DNA of 48,654 nucleotides from Limnohabitans sp. (GTDB lineage Bacteria; Pseudomonadota; Gammaproteobacteria; Burkholderiales; Burkholderiaceae_C), in the NCBI GenBank assembly GCA_021300495.1, contig JAJTDK010000012.1, forward strand, positions 1-48,654. The letters run 5' to 3'. Below the pieces are notes generated by a model. That model saw only the letters and a program-made list of their open reading frames with translations, ran no database searches and had not been told where the DNA came from. Shown in pieces: positions 16,462-26,627 of the stretch. A program made the position numbers and the translations under genes. Position 1 is the first letter of the stretch; each line of letters opens with the position of its first letter.

Positions 16462-16467
16462 ATTATC
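16462..16467 (-). promoter_or_regulatory. Possible -10 box for dctP
   Basis: GATAAT on the minus strand (5 of 6 matches to TATAAT) would start transcription about 34 bases before the dctP ATG. No good -35 box lies at the right distance, so an activator may be needed. The rest of the divergent region (16422-16617) shows no clear promoter for the 5-oxoprolinase. Confidence 0.28.
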
Positions 16468-16617
16468 ATTGTCTGCGAAGCAAAATACAGGCCCAATTGA
16501 CCACTGTGCAATGCAGAACTCAAAGTGTAGTCTGAAAGGATTAACATCTTGCTTCATTCAACGCCAATGCGATTAGGGAAAACGCTGAAGCTAGGGCGGG
16601 ACTTAAAGGAAATACCA

Positions 16618-19600
16618 ATGGCGAGCTTACCGTCTAGAAACATGTGGCAATTCTGGATTGATCGAGGGGGCACTTTTACTGACATTGTTGGCAAGCGGCC
16701 GGATGGCAGTTTGGTCACGCACAAGTTGTTGTCTGACAATCCAGATCAGTACAAAGATGCGGCGGTGGCTGGTATGCGGCACTTGCTTGGCCTGAAAGCC
16801 CATGAGACGGTCAGCCCCAAAATGGTGAGTTCCGTCAAGATGGGCACCACGGTGGCCACCAATGCACTTTTAGAGCGAAAAGGTGAGCGCACCTTATTGG
16901 TCACCACACGCGGCTTTCGCGATGCACTGCGAATTGCCTACCAAAATCGCCCTCGCTTGTTCGATCGGCACATTGTGTTGCCCGAATTGCTATACAGCGC
17001 AGTGGTGGAGGCTCAAGAGCGCATGTCGGCGCAAGGTGATGTGCTTGAGCCTTTGAATGTCGATGAGCTGCGCCCTCAATTGCAAGCGCAGTTTGACGCT
17101 GGCATTCGCAGCGTGGCCATTGTGTTCATGCATGCCTACCGCTATCAACAACATGAAGCCTTGGCTTCAGACTTGGCCCGTCAAATTGGCTTTACCCAAA
17201 TTAGCACCTCGCACCAAACCAGTCCCTTGATGAAGTTTGTGAGTCGCGGCGACACCACCGTGGTCGATGCCTATTTGTCACCCATCTTGCGTCGCTATGT
17301 CGATCAAGTGGCCAGCGAAATGCCGGGCGTTAAATTGATGTTCATGCAGTCCTCTGGTGGCCTCACTGATGCGCATGCCTTTGCTGGTAAAGATGCTATT
17401 TTGAGTGGGCCCGCTGGCGGCATTGTGGGCATGGCACGCACTGCCGAAGGCGCTGGGCACAGCAAGGTGATTGGCTTTGACATGGGCGGCACCTCCACCG
17501 ATGTGTCGCATTACGCAGGGCAATTTGAGCGAGAGTTTGAAACGCAAGTGGCGGGCATTCGAATGCGTGCTCCCATGATGAGCATTCACACGGTGGCGGC
17601 TGGTGGCGGATCCCTGCTGCAGTTTGATGGTGCCAGATTGAGAGTGGGGCCACAAAGTGCTGGCGCCAACCCAGGGCCGGCCAGTTACAGACGTGGCGGT
17701 CCATTGGCCGTGACCGATGCCAATGTGTTGGTCGGAAAAGTTCAGCCTGATTTTTTCCCGGCGGTCTTTGGACCTGAAGGCGATCAAAGACTGGATGCCA
17801 ATGCCGTTGCGGCTAAATTTTCGGCGATGTCTTTGCAAATGAATCGTTCCGCTGAATCAGTTGCCGATGGCTTTTTGCGAATTGCAGTTCAGCAAATGGC
17901 CAATGCCATTAAGAAAATTTCTGTGGCCCGTGGTTACGACGTCACGCGCTACACCTTGCAATGCTTTGGGGGCGCCGGTGGCCAGCACGCATGCTTGGTG
18001 GCCGATGCCTTGGGCATGAAACAAGTTTATGTGCATCCATTGGCCGGCGTGTTGTCAGCCTATGGCATGGGCTTGGCCGATCAAAGTTTGATTCGTGAGC
18101 AGGCTGTGGAGTTGCGCTTAACGCCAGAGAACATGCCAGCCTTATTGTCCCCCTTGAAGGCTTTGAGTGAAGCTGCGCGCATGGCTTTGTCTCAGCAAGC
18201 CTTGGGCGACACCATTGAGTTGCATCAGCGAGTTCACGTTCGTTACGAAGGCAGTGACTCGGCGCTCATGGTGCCCATGGGTTCCTTGCCTGAAATCACG
18301 CAAGGGTTTGAAGCGGCTTACCGCCAACGCTTTGCTTTTTTGATGACGGGCAAGGCCTTGATGGTGGAAGCGGTTTCTGTAGAGGCCGTCATCAAGGGCG
18401 ATACACCTGTTGAATTGCCTCAACCCGTCAATGCAGTTCGCGATGTACCCAAGCGTGCCACCGTTCGGATGTTCACTGCGGGATCGGATGGCGAATCTCG
18501 CTGGTGGGATGCGGGCTTGTTTGTGCGCGAAGATTTACGCATCGGTGATCAGCTCACAGGACCCGCCATCATTGCAGAAAAAAATGCCACCACCGTGGTA
18601 GAGCCGGGTTGGCAAGCCCACGTGACAGCGCTTGATCATCTGCTGTTAAGCCGCATGGAAGCGCGGCAAACCAAGTACGCTGCGGGCACCACCGTCGACC
18701 CCGTGTTGCTGGAGGTTTTCAATAATTTGTTCATGAACATTGCGGAGCAAATGGGCTTGCAACTTCAGAATACAGCCTACTCCGTCAACATCAAAGAGCG
18801 TTTGGATTTCTCTTGCGCTTTGTTCAGCGCCGAAGGACATCTGATTGCCAATGCGCCGCACATGCCTGTCCATTTGGGCAGCATGGGAGAGAGCATTAAA
18901 ACGGTCATTCGCGAGAACAAAGATCACATGCAACGTGGCGATGTTTTTGTCTTGAACGACCCTTACCATGGTGGCACTCACTTGCCCGATGTGACGGTCA
19001 TCACGCCAGTCTTTTTAGAAGGTGCATTAAAACCTGAGTTTTATGTCGGCTCCCGCGGTCATCATGCCGACATTGGCGGCACCACGCCCGGTTCGATGCC
19101 TCCGTTCTCCACCACCATTCAAGAAGAAGGCGTGCAGATCAACAACGTAAAGTTGGTGGCCCAAGGTGTGTTGCAAGAGCAGACCATGCTGAACCTGCTG
19201 TCTAGCGGTCAATACCCCAGTCGCAATCCGCAGCAAAACATGGCGGACTTGCGTGCACAGTTGGCGGCCAACGAAAAAGGTGTGCAAGAACTGCGCAAGA
19301 TGGTCGATGAATTTGGTTTGGAAGTGGTGCAGGCCTACATGCGCCATGTGCAAGACAATGCCGAAGAATCTGTGCGCCGTGTCATCACACGTTTGAAAGA
19401 TGGCGAATTCACATTGCCTTTGGACAACGGTGCGCAAATCAAAGTGGCGGTTCGCGTGAATGCACAAAGTCGAAGTGCAGAGATTGATTTCACGGGTACC
19501 AGTGCGCAGCAAACTAACAACTTCAATGCGCCTACCGCTGTTTGCATGGCCGCCGTTTTGTACGTGTTCAGAAGCTTGGTGAACGACGACATTCCTTTGA

Positions 19601-20259
19601 ATGCGGGTTGTTTGAAACCTTTGAAGGTGATCATTCCAACAGGCTGCATGCTCAACCCGAATTTCCCAGCCTCTGTGGTGGCCGGCAATGTAGAAACATC
19701 GAGCTGCATTACCAATGCCTTGTTTGGCGCTTTGGGTGTGATGGCGGGCAGTCAGCCCACCATGAACAACTTCACCTTTGGCAATGCCAAGTACCAGTAC
19801 TACGAAACCATTTCGGGTGGCAGTGGGGCCGGCGTGTTGTTGGACGATACCGGTCACATCACTTCAGGCTTCAATGGCACATCGGTGGTGCAAACGCACA
19901 TGACCAATTCGCGATTAACCGATCCTGAAATTTTAGAATTTAGATTTCCTGTTCGTTTGGACAGTTATGCCTTGCGCGAAGGTTCGGGTGGACACGGTAA
20001 GTGGTCGGGTGGCATGGGCGGTGTACGGCGTATTCGTTTCTTAGAGCCCATGACGGCCAGCATCTTGTCCAATGGCCGCATTCACCCCGCATTTGGTGTG
20101 GCAGGCGGTCAGCCGGGTGCGCCAGGAATTAACCAAGTGAGACGTAAGGACGGCAGTGTCGAAGTTTTAAAACACATTGGCCAGGTAGAAATGGCGCCTG
20201 GCGATGTGTTTGAAATTCACACGCCAGGCGGTGGTGCTTATGGCACCCCAGATGCCTAA
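16618..20259 (+). CDS. oplA: 5-oxoprolinase (ATP-hydrolysing), hydantoinase A/B single-chain type
   Basis: This 1213-residue enzyme fuses HyuA-like and HyuB-like halves, the layout of eukaryote-type OplA that converts 5-oxo-L-proline plus ATP to glutamate. The N-terminal half shows [47 protein letters not shown] and [11 protein letters not shown] (actin/ASKHA-like nucleotide site), then [18 protein letters not shown]. The second half begins near residue 700 ([20 protein letters not shown]), with [48 protein letters not shown] and an [14 protein letters not shown] motif. ATG 16618 has AAAGGA 7 bases upstream; the frame extends further upstream without support. N-methylhydantoinase or acetone carboxylase-like activity is less likely, because those usually have separate subunits. 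It is transcribed divergently from dctP. Confidence 0.85.
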   Translation: MASLPSRNMWQFWIDRGGTFTDIVGKRPDGSLVTHKLLSDNPDQYKDAAVAGMRHLLGLKAHETVSPKMVSSVKMGTTVATNALLERKGERTLLVTTRGFRDALRIAYQNRPRLFDRHIVLPELLYSAVVEAQERMSAQGDVLEPLNVDELRPQLQAQFDAGIRSVAIVFMHAYRYQQHEALASDLARQIGFTQISTSHQTSPLMKFVSRGDTTVVDAYLSPILRRYVDQVASEMPGVKLMFMQSSGGLTDAHAFAGKDAILSGPAGGIVGMARTAEGAGHSKVIGFDMGGTSTDVSHYAGQFEREFETQVAGIRMRAPMMSIHTVAAGGGSLLQFDGARLRVGPQSAGANPGPASYRRGGPLAVTDANVLVGKVQPDFFPAVFGPEGDQRLDANAVAAKFSAMSLQMNRSAESVADGFLRIAVQQMANAIKKISVARGYDVTRYTLQCFGGAGGQHACLVADALGMKQVYVHPLAGVLSAYGMGLADQSLIREQAVELRLTPENMPALLSPLKALSEAARMALSQQALGDTIELHQRVHVRYEGSDSALMVPMGSLPEITQGFEAAYRQRFAFLMTGKALMVEAVSVEAVIKGDTPVELPQPVNAVRDVPKRATVRMFTAGSDGESRWWDAGLFVREDLRIGDQLTGPAIIAEKNATTVVEPGWQAHVTALDHLLLSRMEARQTKYAAGTTVDPVLLEVFNNLFMNIAEQMGLQLQNTAYSVNIKERLDFSCALFSAEGHLIANAPHMPVHLGSMGESIKTVIRENKDHMQRGDVFVLNDPYHGGTHLPDVTVITPVFLEGALKPEFYVGSRGHHADIGGTTPGSMPPFSTTIQEEGVQINNVKLVAQGVLQEQTMLNLLSSGQYPSRNPQQNMADLRAQLAANEKGVQELRKMVDEFGLEVVQAYMRHVQDNAEESVRRVITRLKDGEFTLPLDNGAQIKVAVRVNAQSRSAEIDFTGTSAQQTNNFNAPTAVCMAAVLYVFRSLVNDDIPLNAGCLKPLKVIIPTGCMLNPNFPASVVAGNVETSSCITNALFGALGVMAGSQPTMNNFTFGNAKYQYYETISGGSGAGVLLDDTGHITSGFNGTSVVQTHMTNSRLTDPEILEFRFPVRLDSYALREGSGGHGKWSGGMGGVRRIRFLEPMTASILSNGRIHPAFGVAGGQPGAPGINQVRRKDGSVEVLKHIGQVEMAPGDVFEIHTPGGGAYGTPDA

Positions 20260-20289
20260 AAAAACCAACTTCTGAGGCAGGTGGCCAAC

Positions 20290-20619
20290 TTAAGACTTGC
20301 CTGATTTTGGCTTTTCGGATTGTGCCGCCTTGGCGGGTTCAGGGTTGCTGCCGCCTTGGTAGCCCGAGCCATTCACTGTCAGCCCTTGCGATGAAAACTT
20401 GGCTGAACTTTTCTCGCCCATGCCGCTGACGCGGTGCATGAGATCGGGCCAGTCTTTGAAACTGCCTTTGTTGCGTTCTTTCAAAATTTTGCCAGACAGG
20501 GAAGGCCCAATGCCTTTGATGCCGTCTAGTTCGGCCGCACTGGCTTTGTTGACATCGACAGCGGCAAAGCTGGACAAAGAAAACAGCAGGGCTGCGAGGG
20601 CTAAGATTTTTTTCAACAT
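20290..20619 (-). CDS. ComEA-like helix-hairpin-helix protein
   Basis: This 109-residue secreted protein has a signal peptide (MLKKILALAALLFSLSSFAA) followed by one ComEA-type helix-hairpin-helix unit: VDVNKASAAELDGIKGIGPS, then AGKIL-like LSGKILKERNKGSFKDWPDL. It ends with a low-complexity Gly/Ser/Pro/Lys tail. ComEA proteins bind incoming double-stranded DNA in the periplasm during natural transformation; short HhH proteins of this type are common in betaproteobacteria. ATG 20619 is chosen over the TTG two codons upstream because AGGA precedes it by 7 bases. It stands alone between the convergent oplA and lapB, which points the same way. No other competence gene is present in the window. 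Confidence 0.85.
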   Translation of the reverse strand: MLKKILALAALLFSLSSFAAVDVNKASAAELDGIKGIGPSLSGKILKERNKGSFKDWPDLMHRVSGMGEKSSAKFSSQGLTVNGSGYQGGSNPEPAKAAQSEKPKSGKS

Positions 20620-20731
20620 GTTCAATTCCTAAAGATCGCACCACCACTGCGGTGATGCAGCCTCTATTCAACTGCTGAATTCTTGTGAGCAGTGAAGTTT
20701 GCAAGCCAAGGACAGGGTCTGCAATTCACTG

Positions 20732-20760
20732 AAAGTAAGCCCTTAACAAGTGCTTACTTT
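20732..20760. terminator. Inverted repeat downstream of lapB
   Basis: AAAGTAAGC (20732-20740) pairs perfectly with GCTTACTTT (20752-20760) around an 11-base loop, 8 bases past the lapB stop. On the minus strand no T-run follows, and on the plus strand TT follows to give five T. It may mark the 3' end of the lapAB transcript. Nothing else is evident in the 148-base gap. Confidence 0.4.
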
Positions 20761-20767
20761 TTGAGCC

Positions 20768-21925
20768 TTAAAGCTCTTCAACTCTGCGCGGGGGGTAGCT
20801 GTCCCAAGCCTGGCAACCCGGGCAATGCCAGAAATGTTCTTTGGCTTCAAAACCACAAGCCGCACAACGGTATCGCGACAAGGGCCGAGAAGCTTGCTCT
20901 AGCGCTTTTTGCACAGGTCCGCGGGTTTCATCGCCACCTAAATCAGCGCCCGCCAACCAACGCGATGCCGCCAAAAGGGAGGGTTGTTTTTGGAGATGCT
21001 CGATGTAGCGTTGGCGTGTGTGTGCTTCGCTGTCGGCACTTGTTTTTTCAAGGCTCACAATGGCGTCCATCACATCGATGCAGGGACTTTGTTCGTAGTG
21101 CGACTTGAGCAATGCCAAGGTTTGAGGCACACGCTGAGAGGTTTGAGCGGCCATGACCAAGCTGGGTGCCGCCAAGGGCGCTGCAACCGAAGACGATTCA
21201 AACAGTTGGCTTAAGGTGTCGCATGCCAGAGTGGCTTGGTTCATGTTCAATTGAAGTTGCCCCAGCAGCAAGCGGGGACGAGGTGCTTCTGGCGCTTCTT
21301 GGATGGCATTGAGCAGCAATTGAGAAGCGCCGGCGCTATCGCCTTGTGCATTGAGTTCGCGGGCCTGTTCGCAAAGGTAATGGGCTTTGCGAACAGAGAA
21401 ACTCACTTCGCCAGAGCCCTCTAATTGCTCTGCCACTTGACGGGCTTGCGGCCACTCGCGAGAACGTTCGTAAATGGCCAGGCGTGCCAACCTGGCTTGT
21501 CCTTCAAACGCGGTGCCCTCTAGCTTTCGCAGAGCGTCTTCTGCGCGGTCTAGCAAGCCAGCTTTGACAAAATCTTTGGCCAATGCATTTTGGGCGCGTT
21601 GTCGGTCGGCGGTACTGAGATCGCCGCGAGACAGCAAATGTTCATGAACTCGAACTGCGCGCTCGTACTCGCCGCGCCGGCGAAATAAATTGCCCAATGC
21701 GAAATGCAACTCGGAAGTGTCTGGATCGTTTTGAACCGCTTCAATGAAGGCATCAATGGCCTTGTCTTGTTGCTCGTTCAATAAAAAATTCAGTCCTTTG
21801 AAGTAGGCGCGAGGTGCTTGGCGGTTGTCGATGCGCAATTGGCGTAAATCGAGTCTGGAAGCCAACCAGCCCAAACCAAATGCGGCGGGCAGCCCCACCA
21901 AAATCCAAATCAGATCAAGTTCCAT
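20768..21925 (-). CDS. lapB: Lipopolysaccharide assembly protein LapB (YciM)
   Basis: This 385-residue protein is anchored by one N-terminal membrane helix (DLIWILVGLPAAFGLGWLASR) and exposes TPR repeats in the cytoplasm (about residues 45-340). It ends in a rubredoxin-like metal knuckle with two Cys pairs (YRCAACGF and HCPGCQAWDS). LapB adjusts LPS synthesis by steering FtsH-mediated LpxC turnover; the C-terminal metal site contacts the TPRs. The GLNFLLNEQQDKAIDAFIEA stretch is a strong family marker. It overlaps lapA by 11 bases, so the two are co-translated, as in other proteobacteria. The length and all four Cys are normal. Confidence 0.95.
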   Translation of the reverse strand: MELDLIWILVGLPAAFGLGWLASRLDLRQLRIDNRQAPRAYFKGLNFLLNEQQDKAIDAFIEAVQNDPDTSELHFALGNLFRRRGEYERAVRVHEHLLSRGDLSTADRQRAQNALAKDFVKAGLLDRAEDALRKLEGTAFEGQARLARLAIYERSREWPQARQVAEQLEGSGEVSFSVRKAHYLCEQARELNAQGDSAGASQLLLNAIQEAPEAPRPRLLLGQLQLNMNQATLACDTLSQLFESSSVAAPLAAPSLVMAAQTSQRVPQTLALLKSHYEQSPCIDVMDAIVSLEKTSADSEAHTRQRYIEHLQKQPSLLAASRWLAGADLGGDETRGPVQKALEQASRPLSRYRCAACGFEAKEHFWHCPGCQAWDSYPPRRVEEL

Positions 21926-22208
21926 GAGAGGCTTCCGGCTGTTCTGGGTTGGTTGTCGTTGCTGTGTTGGCCTGCACAGACTTGGCTGCTTGTTTTTGAC
22001 GCCACCAACGGGGCACCATGCCTAGAACGCCCACCACCAAGCCTAGCGCAAAGGCCGTTAAAACAATGAGCACCATGGGCGAGCGCCATTGGGTTCCAAA
22101 GAAAAAGTAAACCTTGGCCTCGTGCTGGTTGTTCAGCGCAAAGGCAAATAAAGTAAAAAAGACAGCGGCGTTCAGTGTCCACTGAAGCAGCTTGAGAAAT
22201 TGTTTCAT
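21915..22208 (-). CDS. lapA: Lipopolysaccharide assembly protein LapA
   Basis: This 97-residue membrane protein has two hydrophobic helices (about 8-28 and 43-66) joined by a short NNQHEAKVYFFFGTQW segment, the LapA/DUF1049 pattern. A basic PRWWRQKQAAK and a polar tail follow. LapA partners LapB at the inner membrane in control of LPS synthesis. It overlaps lapB and follows ihfB, with a terminator between ihfB and itself. AGG lies 7 bases before the ATG. Confidence 0.93.
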   Translation of the reverse strand: MKQFLKLLQWTLNAAVFFTLFAFALNNQHEAKVYFFFGTQWRSPMVLIVLTAFALGLVVGVLGMVPRWWRQKQAAKSVQANTATTTNPEQPEASHGT

Positions 22209-22260
22209 GAATGGCCTCAGACAGCCTTGTCATTCTAAGGCGATGGCATGCCAAGGCAAC

Positions 22261-22283
22261 AAAAAAGGCCCTTCTAGGGGCCT
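22261..22283 (-). terminator. Rho-independent terminator after ihfB
   Basis: On the minus strand AGGCCC-type arms (22266-22271 and 22278-22283) form a GC-rich hairpin followed directly by six T (22266-22261). It lies 28 bases past the ihfB stop and before lapA, so lapAB transcription depends on read-through or its own promoter. Confidence 0.8.
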
Positions 22284-22310
22284 ATTTATTAAGTGCTGGT
22301 TTGCTTCAGC

Positions 22311-22622
22311 TCAGTCTGACTTGCCGTGCAGTACGTCCAAAGAGCCTTGGTCTACGGCTTCTCGCAATGCTTTGCCAGGTTTAAAGTGGGGCACGCGCTT
22401 TTCAGGAATTTGCACGCTTTCGCCAGATCGGGGGTTGCGACCCACGCGGGGAGGGCGGCGGTTGATGGTGAAACTGCCAAAGCCACGGATCTCGATTCGA
22501 TGGCCTTTGACCAAAGCTTCGCTCATGGCGTCCAGCACCGTTTTGACGGCAAATTCAGCGTCACGGTGGGTTAACTGCTCAAAGCGAGCAGCCAAAGCTT
22601 CAACGAGGTCGGAGCGGGTCAT
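22311..22622 (-). CDS. ihfB: Integration host factor subunit beta
   Basis: This 103-residue DNA-bending protein of the HU/IHF family forms a heterodimer with IhfA. It begins [20 protein letters not shown] and carries the DNA-binding arm signature [21 protein letters not shown] with the intercalating Pro region, then VHFKPGK-like [15 protein letters not shown] 22622 matches the universal N-terminus; the frame upstream lacks support. It follows rpsA, the conserved arrangement, but a strong terminator-like hairpin lies between the two. No clear Shine-Dalgarno is visible. Confidence 0.96.
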   Translation of the reverse strand: MTRSDLVEALAARFEQLTHRDAEFAVKTVLDAMSEALVKGHRIEIRGFGSFTINRRPPRVGRNPRSGESVQIPEKRVPHFKPGKALREAVDQGSLDVLHGKSD

Positions 22623-22649
22623 TTCGAAAAGCGATTTTGCAAGAGGCAA

Positions 22650-22696
22650 AGAAAAAGCCTCTGGCTCAGCCCCGAAAGGGCCAAGCTAGAGGCTTT
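22650..22696 (-). terminator. Terminator or attenuator between rpsA and ihfB
   Basis: On the minus strand AAAGCCTCT (from 22696) pairs with AGAGGCTTT (to 22654), enclosing a second GC-rich hairpin. The outer arm runs into a T-rich tract (TTTTTCTTT). It starts 14 bases after the rpsA stop and ends about 28 bases before ihfB. Confidence 0.8.
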
Positions 22697-22709
22697 GATC
22701 TTCAGCCGA

Positions 22710-24401
22710 TCATTCTGCTGAATCGTTGTTGTCCAACTTGGCACGCAACAAAGCGCCCAAGCTGGTGGTGCCAGCGTTTTCGCGTGAAGACTGTTGGCTG
22801 AGTGAGGCCATGGCTTCACTTTGATCAGCAGCATCTTTGGCCTTGATGGACAACTGGATGTTGCGTGTCTTGCGATCGACGTTGACGACCACAGCCGTGA
22901 CTTCGTCACCTTCTTTGAGCAAGCTGCGAGCGTCTTCCACGCGATCGCGTGAAATTTCGCTGGCGCGCAAATAGCCGATGATGTCTTCGCCCAAGTCGAT
23001 TTCAGCGCCACGTGCGTCCACAGTTTTGACTTTACCGGTCACTGTTTGACCTTTGTCGTTCAATGTGACGAAAGTGGTGAATGGATCGCCGTCGAGTTGT
23101 TTGATGCCCAAGCTGATGCGCTCGCGCTCCACGTCGACTGCCAACACGATGGCTTCAACGTCTTGACCCTTCTTGTAGTTGCGAACAGCGGCTTCGCCGG
23201 TTTCGTTCCATGACAAGTCGGACAAGTGAACCAAACCGTCGATGCCAGCGGCCAAGCCCACGAACACACCGAAGTCGGTGATGGACTTGATCGGGCCTTT
23301 AACGCGGTCGCCACGCTTGGTGTTTTGAGCGAAGTCTTGCCAAGGGTTGGCGCGGCACTGCTTCATGCCCAAGCTGATGCGGCGCTTGTCTTCGTCGATT
23401 TCCAAAACCATGACTTCGACTTCGTCGCCCAATGACACGATCTTGGAAGGTGCCACGTTCTTGTTGGTCCAGTCCATTTCAGAAACGTGCACCAAGCCTT
23501 CGATGCCGGGTTCGAGTTCGACAAACGCGCCGTAGTCGGCGATGTTGGTGATCTTGCCGAACATGCGGGTGCTTTGTGGGTAGCGGCGGTTGACGCCCAT
23601 CCAAGGATCGTCGCCCATTTGCTTGAGGCCCAAGGACACGCGGTTTTTCTCGGTGTCGAACTTGAGGATCTTGGCGGTAATTTCTTGACCGGCTTGCACC
23701 ACTTCGGAAGGGTGACGAACACGGCGCCATGCCATGTCGGTGATGTGCAGCAAACCATCGATGCCGCCCAAGTCGACGAATGCACCGTATTCGGTGATGT
23801 TCTTGACCACACCATGAACCACGGAACCTTCGCGGAGGTTTTCCATCAGTTTGGCGCGCTCTTCGCCCATGGAGGCTTCGACCACAGCACGGCGTGACAA
23901 TACGACGTTGTTGCGCTTGCGGTCCAACTTGATGACCTTGAATTCCATGGTCTTGTTTTCGTACGGTGACAGGTCTTTGGTAGGACGTGTGTCAACCAAT
24001 GAACCTGGCAAGAAAGCACGAATGCCATTGACCAACACAGTGAGGCCGCCTTTGACTTTGCCGCTGGTGGTGCCAGTGACGAATTCGCCGGATTCCAAAG
24101 CTTTTTCCAATGACAACCATGAGGCCAAACGCTTGGCAGTGTCACGGCTCAAAATGGTGTCGCCGTAGCCGTTCTCGATGGAACCGATAGCCACAGAAAC
24201 GAAATCGCCAACTTGGACTTCGATTTCGCCCAAATCAGATTTGAATTCTTCTAGGGGGACGTAGGCTTCAGATTTGAGGCCGGCGTTCACAACCACGAAG
24301 TTGTGTTCGATGCGAACAACTTCAGCGGTGATCACTTCGCCTGTGCGCATTTCCGTGCGCTTCAGTGATTCTTCAAATAGGTCTGCAAAAGATTCTGACA
24401 T
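22710..24401 (-). CDS. rpsA: 30S ribosomal protein S1
   Basis: This 563-residue protein has six S1 (OB-fold) repeats, the full-length Gram-negative form. Repeats 3-6 are marked by [60 protein letters not shown] and [18 protein letters not shown]1 binds mRNA leaders on the 30S subunit and autoregulates its own synthesis. The start ([15 protein letters not shown]) is the family N-terminus, with AGGA 6 bases upstream. It lies between the aroA-cmk fusion gene and ihfB, the standard cmk-rpsA-ihfB order. A 188-base leader with a long stem-loop precedes it. Confidence 0.97.
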   Translation of the reverse strand: MSESFADLFEESLKRTEMRTGEVITAEVVRIEHNFVVVNAGLKSEAYVPLEEFKSDLGEIEVQVGDFVSVAIGSIENGYGDTILSRDTAKRLASWLSLEKALESGEFVTGTTSGKVKGGLTVLVNGIRAFLPGSLVDTRPTKDLSPYENKTMEFKVIKLDRKRNNVVLSRRAVVEASMGEERAKLMENLREGSVVHGVVKNITEYGAFVDLGGIDGLLHITDMAWRRVRHPSEVVQAGQEITAKILKFDTEKNRVSLGLKQMGDDPWMGVNRRYPQSTRMFGKITNIADYGAFVELEPGIEGLVHVSEMDWTNKNVAPSKIVSLGDEVEVMVLEIDEDKRRISLGMKQCRANPWQDFAQNTKRGDRVKGPIKSITDFGVFVGLAAGIDGLVHLSDLSWNETGEAAVRNYKKGQDVEAIVLAVDVERERISLGIKQLDGDPFTTFVTLNDKGQTVTGKVKTVDARGAEIDLGEDIIGYLRASEISRDRVEDARSLLKEGDEVTAVVVNVDRKTRNIQLSIKAKDAADQSEAMASLSQQSSRENAGTTSLGALLRAKLDNNDSAE

Positions 24402-24500
24402 TCAAGTTCCTAATCCACAAAAAGGTCTGACGACTGCACCATTGCGTCGTTAACAAGGCTCATTGCGGCGGTTGTGTGCGTTTTCACGCGGGTTAAGTTG

Positions 24501-24557
24501 TTGAACCACAAGGCCAGTGCGCATGCAGCGCGGATGGAGCCTTGTGGGCCGGTTCAA
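24501..24557 (-). promoter_or_regulatory. Long stem-loop in the aroA/cmk-rpsA intergenic leader
   Basis: TTGAACC (24501-24507) pairs with GGTTCAA (24551-24557), and ACAAGGC (24508-24514) with GCCTTGT (24539-24545). The two helices stack with a 5-base bulge, and a GCGC-rich apex could pair further. No T-run follows on either strand, so a plain terminator is unlikely. It lies 100 bases upstream of rpsA, where S1 autoregulatory leaders are found in other bacteria. The function is inferred. Confidence 0.5.
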
Positions 24558-24589
24558 GTCTTCTGTTTAAGTTCTTTTTGAATTTGAAA

Positions 24590-26617
24590 TTAAACAGGGA
24601 AGGCTTGTTTGCTTTGCCACCAGTCAAGGACCTGAACCACCGATTGCTCGATGCCCAACTCTGAGTTGTCTAGCAGCATTGCGTCTTGTGCTGGCTTTAA
24701 GGGCGCCACGCTGCGAGATGTGTCTCTTGCGTCGCGAGCCTCTAAGTCAGCCCGAAGATCGGCGATTTTAGCCTGAAAACCTTTAGAAATCAATTGCTTA
24801 TAGCGTCTGTCGGCTCTTTTTGCGGCACTGGCGGTCAAAAACACCTTCAAAGGCGCGCCAGGAAAGATGACCGTGCCCATGTCTCGGCCGTCTGCCAAAA
24901 GGCCTGGCAGGCGCTGAAAGCTGTGTTGAAGCGCCACCAAAGCCACCCGAACGGCTGGCAACGTGGAGACCTTGGAGGCGTTCATGCCGCCTTCTTCGCT
25001 GCGAATGGCATCTGTCACATCGTGGTTGTTCAACAAAACTTTGTCGCCGTCAAAACGCACCGGTAACTTTTCGGCCATGGTGGCAATGGCTGTTTCGTTG
25101 TTGCTTTCCAAACTCAGGCCTGCCTGCAATGCGGCATAGGCCGTCACGCGGTAAAGGGCACCTGAGTCAAGGTAGTGATAGCCCAAGCGCTGCGCAACAA
25201 GGCTGGAAAGAGTCCCTTTGCCAGACGCGGTAGGGCCATCGATGCAAATCACGGGTATGCGGTTTGCAGGTGTTTGCGTGAGCGAGAACAGTGCCTCGAA
25301 GTAATCTGGAAAAGTTTTGGCCACGCACTTGGGGTCTTCAATGCGAACCGCTTGTTGGTCTGGATTAAAAGCTGCCAATGAGAAGCACATGGCCACGCGG
25401 TGGTCGTCATAGGTGTGAATGCTGGCTGCGCGCCACTGACCTGCTGGCAGGGGGTGAATGCGCAACCAATCGGGTCCTTCTTCGACGTGCGCACCCAATT
25501 TGCGCGATTCTTTGGCCATGGCCGCAATGCGATCGGTTTCTTTCACACGCCAACTGGCAATGTTGCGCAAAGTGCTGGGGCCATCTGCATACAAAGCCAT
25601 CACAGCCAGGGTCATGGCGGCATCAGGAATGTGATTGCAATCTAGGTCGATGGCCTTGAGAGGCCATGCGCCGCGTTTGATTTCTAAGTTGTTGGGACCA
25701 CTTTCAATGTGCGCGCCCATTTGAGCGGCAGCTTCCATGAAGCGAATGTCGCCTTGAATGGACGATGCGCCGACGCCTTCAATTCTCACAGCTTGCTGGG
25801 TAGCGGCAATGGCACCCAAGGCAATAAAGTAGCTGGCTGAAGAAGCATCTGCTTCCACATGAATTTCGCCAGGCGATTTGTAATGACTGCCCGCAGGAAT
25901 GGTGAATCTCTGCCAACCGTCACGTTTCACATCAATGCCATAGCGCGACAACAAATTCAAAGTGATTTCAATGTAGGGCTTGGAGATGAGTTCGCCGATC
26001 ACTTCAATCACGATGTCTTTTTGCGCGGCCAAGGGCAATGACATTAGGAGTGCAGTCAGAAATTGGCTGGACACATCGCCGCGAACTTGAATGGGCTTGT
26101 CGAGTTGCAAATGGGGCGTCAAAACGCGCAATGGCGGATAGCCGTCATTGCCTAAATAATCAATCTGACAACCCAGCAAACGCAGCGCATCGACCAAGTC
26201 ACCAATGGGGCGTTCGTGCATGCGCGGCACGCCCTTGAGCGTGAAGTCGCCGCCCATGACAGCCAATGCGGCGGTCAGTGGGCGCATGGCGGTGCCAGCA
26301 TTGCCCATGAAAAATTCAATGGGTGTTGTGGGTTTTTTCATGGCAGGAGATGTGCCATTTAAAGTGGGCTGCCCCAAGCCTGTGATGCAAACACTGTTGG
26401 TGCCAAGCTTGGGTTCAACCCCGCAACCCAATTGGCGCAGTGCAGTCAACATGACACGCGTGTCGTCTGAATCTAGAAGGTCATGCACCCAAGTGCTGCC
26501 TTCGCACAATGCAGACAACAGCAACACCCGATTTGAAATACTTTTAGAGCCTGGCAGGGTGACTGTGCCGCCTGCTTGCTGCAAAGAGGGAATGTCTAGA
26601 AACGCGGTGGCAAACAT
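24590..26617 (-). CDS. aroA-cmk: Fused EPSP synthase / cytidylate kinase
   Basis: This 675-residue bifunctional protein has two parts. Residues ~1-440 are 3-phosphoshikimate 1-carboxyvinyltransferase (shikimate pathway): [49 protein letters not shown] and DYFEALF at its end. A short linker ([11 protein letters not shown]) leads into cytidylate kinase: P-loop [20 protein letters not shown] and [14 protein letters not shown]. Cmk phosphorylates CMP/dCMP. Both catalytic sets are intact, so this is a true fusion and not a missed stop. The ATG at 26617 gives the EPSP N-terminus and lies 10 bases after the tyrA stop. There is no obvious ribosome site, which suggests coupling to tyrA. Confidence 0.95.
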   Translation of the reverse strand: MFATAFLDIPSLQQAGGTVTLPGSKSISNRVLLLSALCEGSTWVHDLLDSDDTRVMLTALRQLGCGVEPKLGTNSVCITGLGQPTLNGTSPAMKKPTTPIEFFMGNAGTAMRPLTAALAVMGGDFTLKGVPRMHERPIGDLVDALRLLGCQIDYLGNDGYPPLRVLTPHLQLDKPIQVRGDVSSQFLTALLMSLPLAAQKDIVIEVIGELISKPYIEITLNLLSRYGIDVKRDGWQRFTIPAGSHYKSPGEIHVEADASSASYFIALGAIAATQQAVRIEGVGASSIQGDIRFMEAAAQMGAHIESGPNNLEIKRGAWPLKAIDLDCNHIPDAAMTLAVMALYADGPSTLRNIASWRVKETDRIAAMAKESRKLGAHVEEGPDWLRIHPLPAGQWRAASIHTYDDHRVAMCFSLAAFNPDQQAVRIEDPKCVAKTFPDYFEALFSLTQTPANRIPVICIDGPTASGKGTLSSLVAQRLGYHYLDSGALYRVTAYAALQAGLSLESNNETAIATMAEKLPVRFDGDKVLLNNHDVTDAIRSEEGGMNASKVSTLPAVRVALVALQHSFQRLPGLLADGRDMGTVIFPGAPLKVFLTASAAKRADRRYKQLISKGFQAKIADLRADLEARDARDTSRSVAPLKPAQDAMLLDNSELGIEQSVVQVLDWWQSKQAFPV

Positions 26618-26627
26618 ATGAGAAAAA

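Noticed and set aside
19027-19857. 276-residue open frame antisense to the 5-oxoprolinase
   Set aside because: It is a shadow of a well-conserved gene; the composition is His/Cys/Thr-rich with no domain and no ribosome site.
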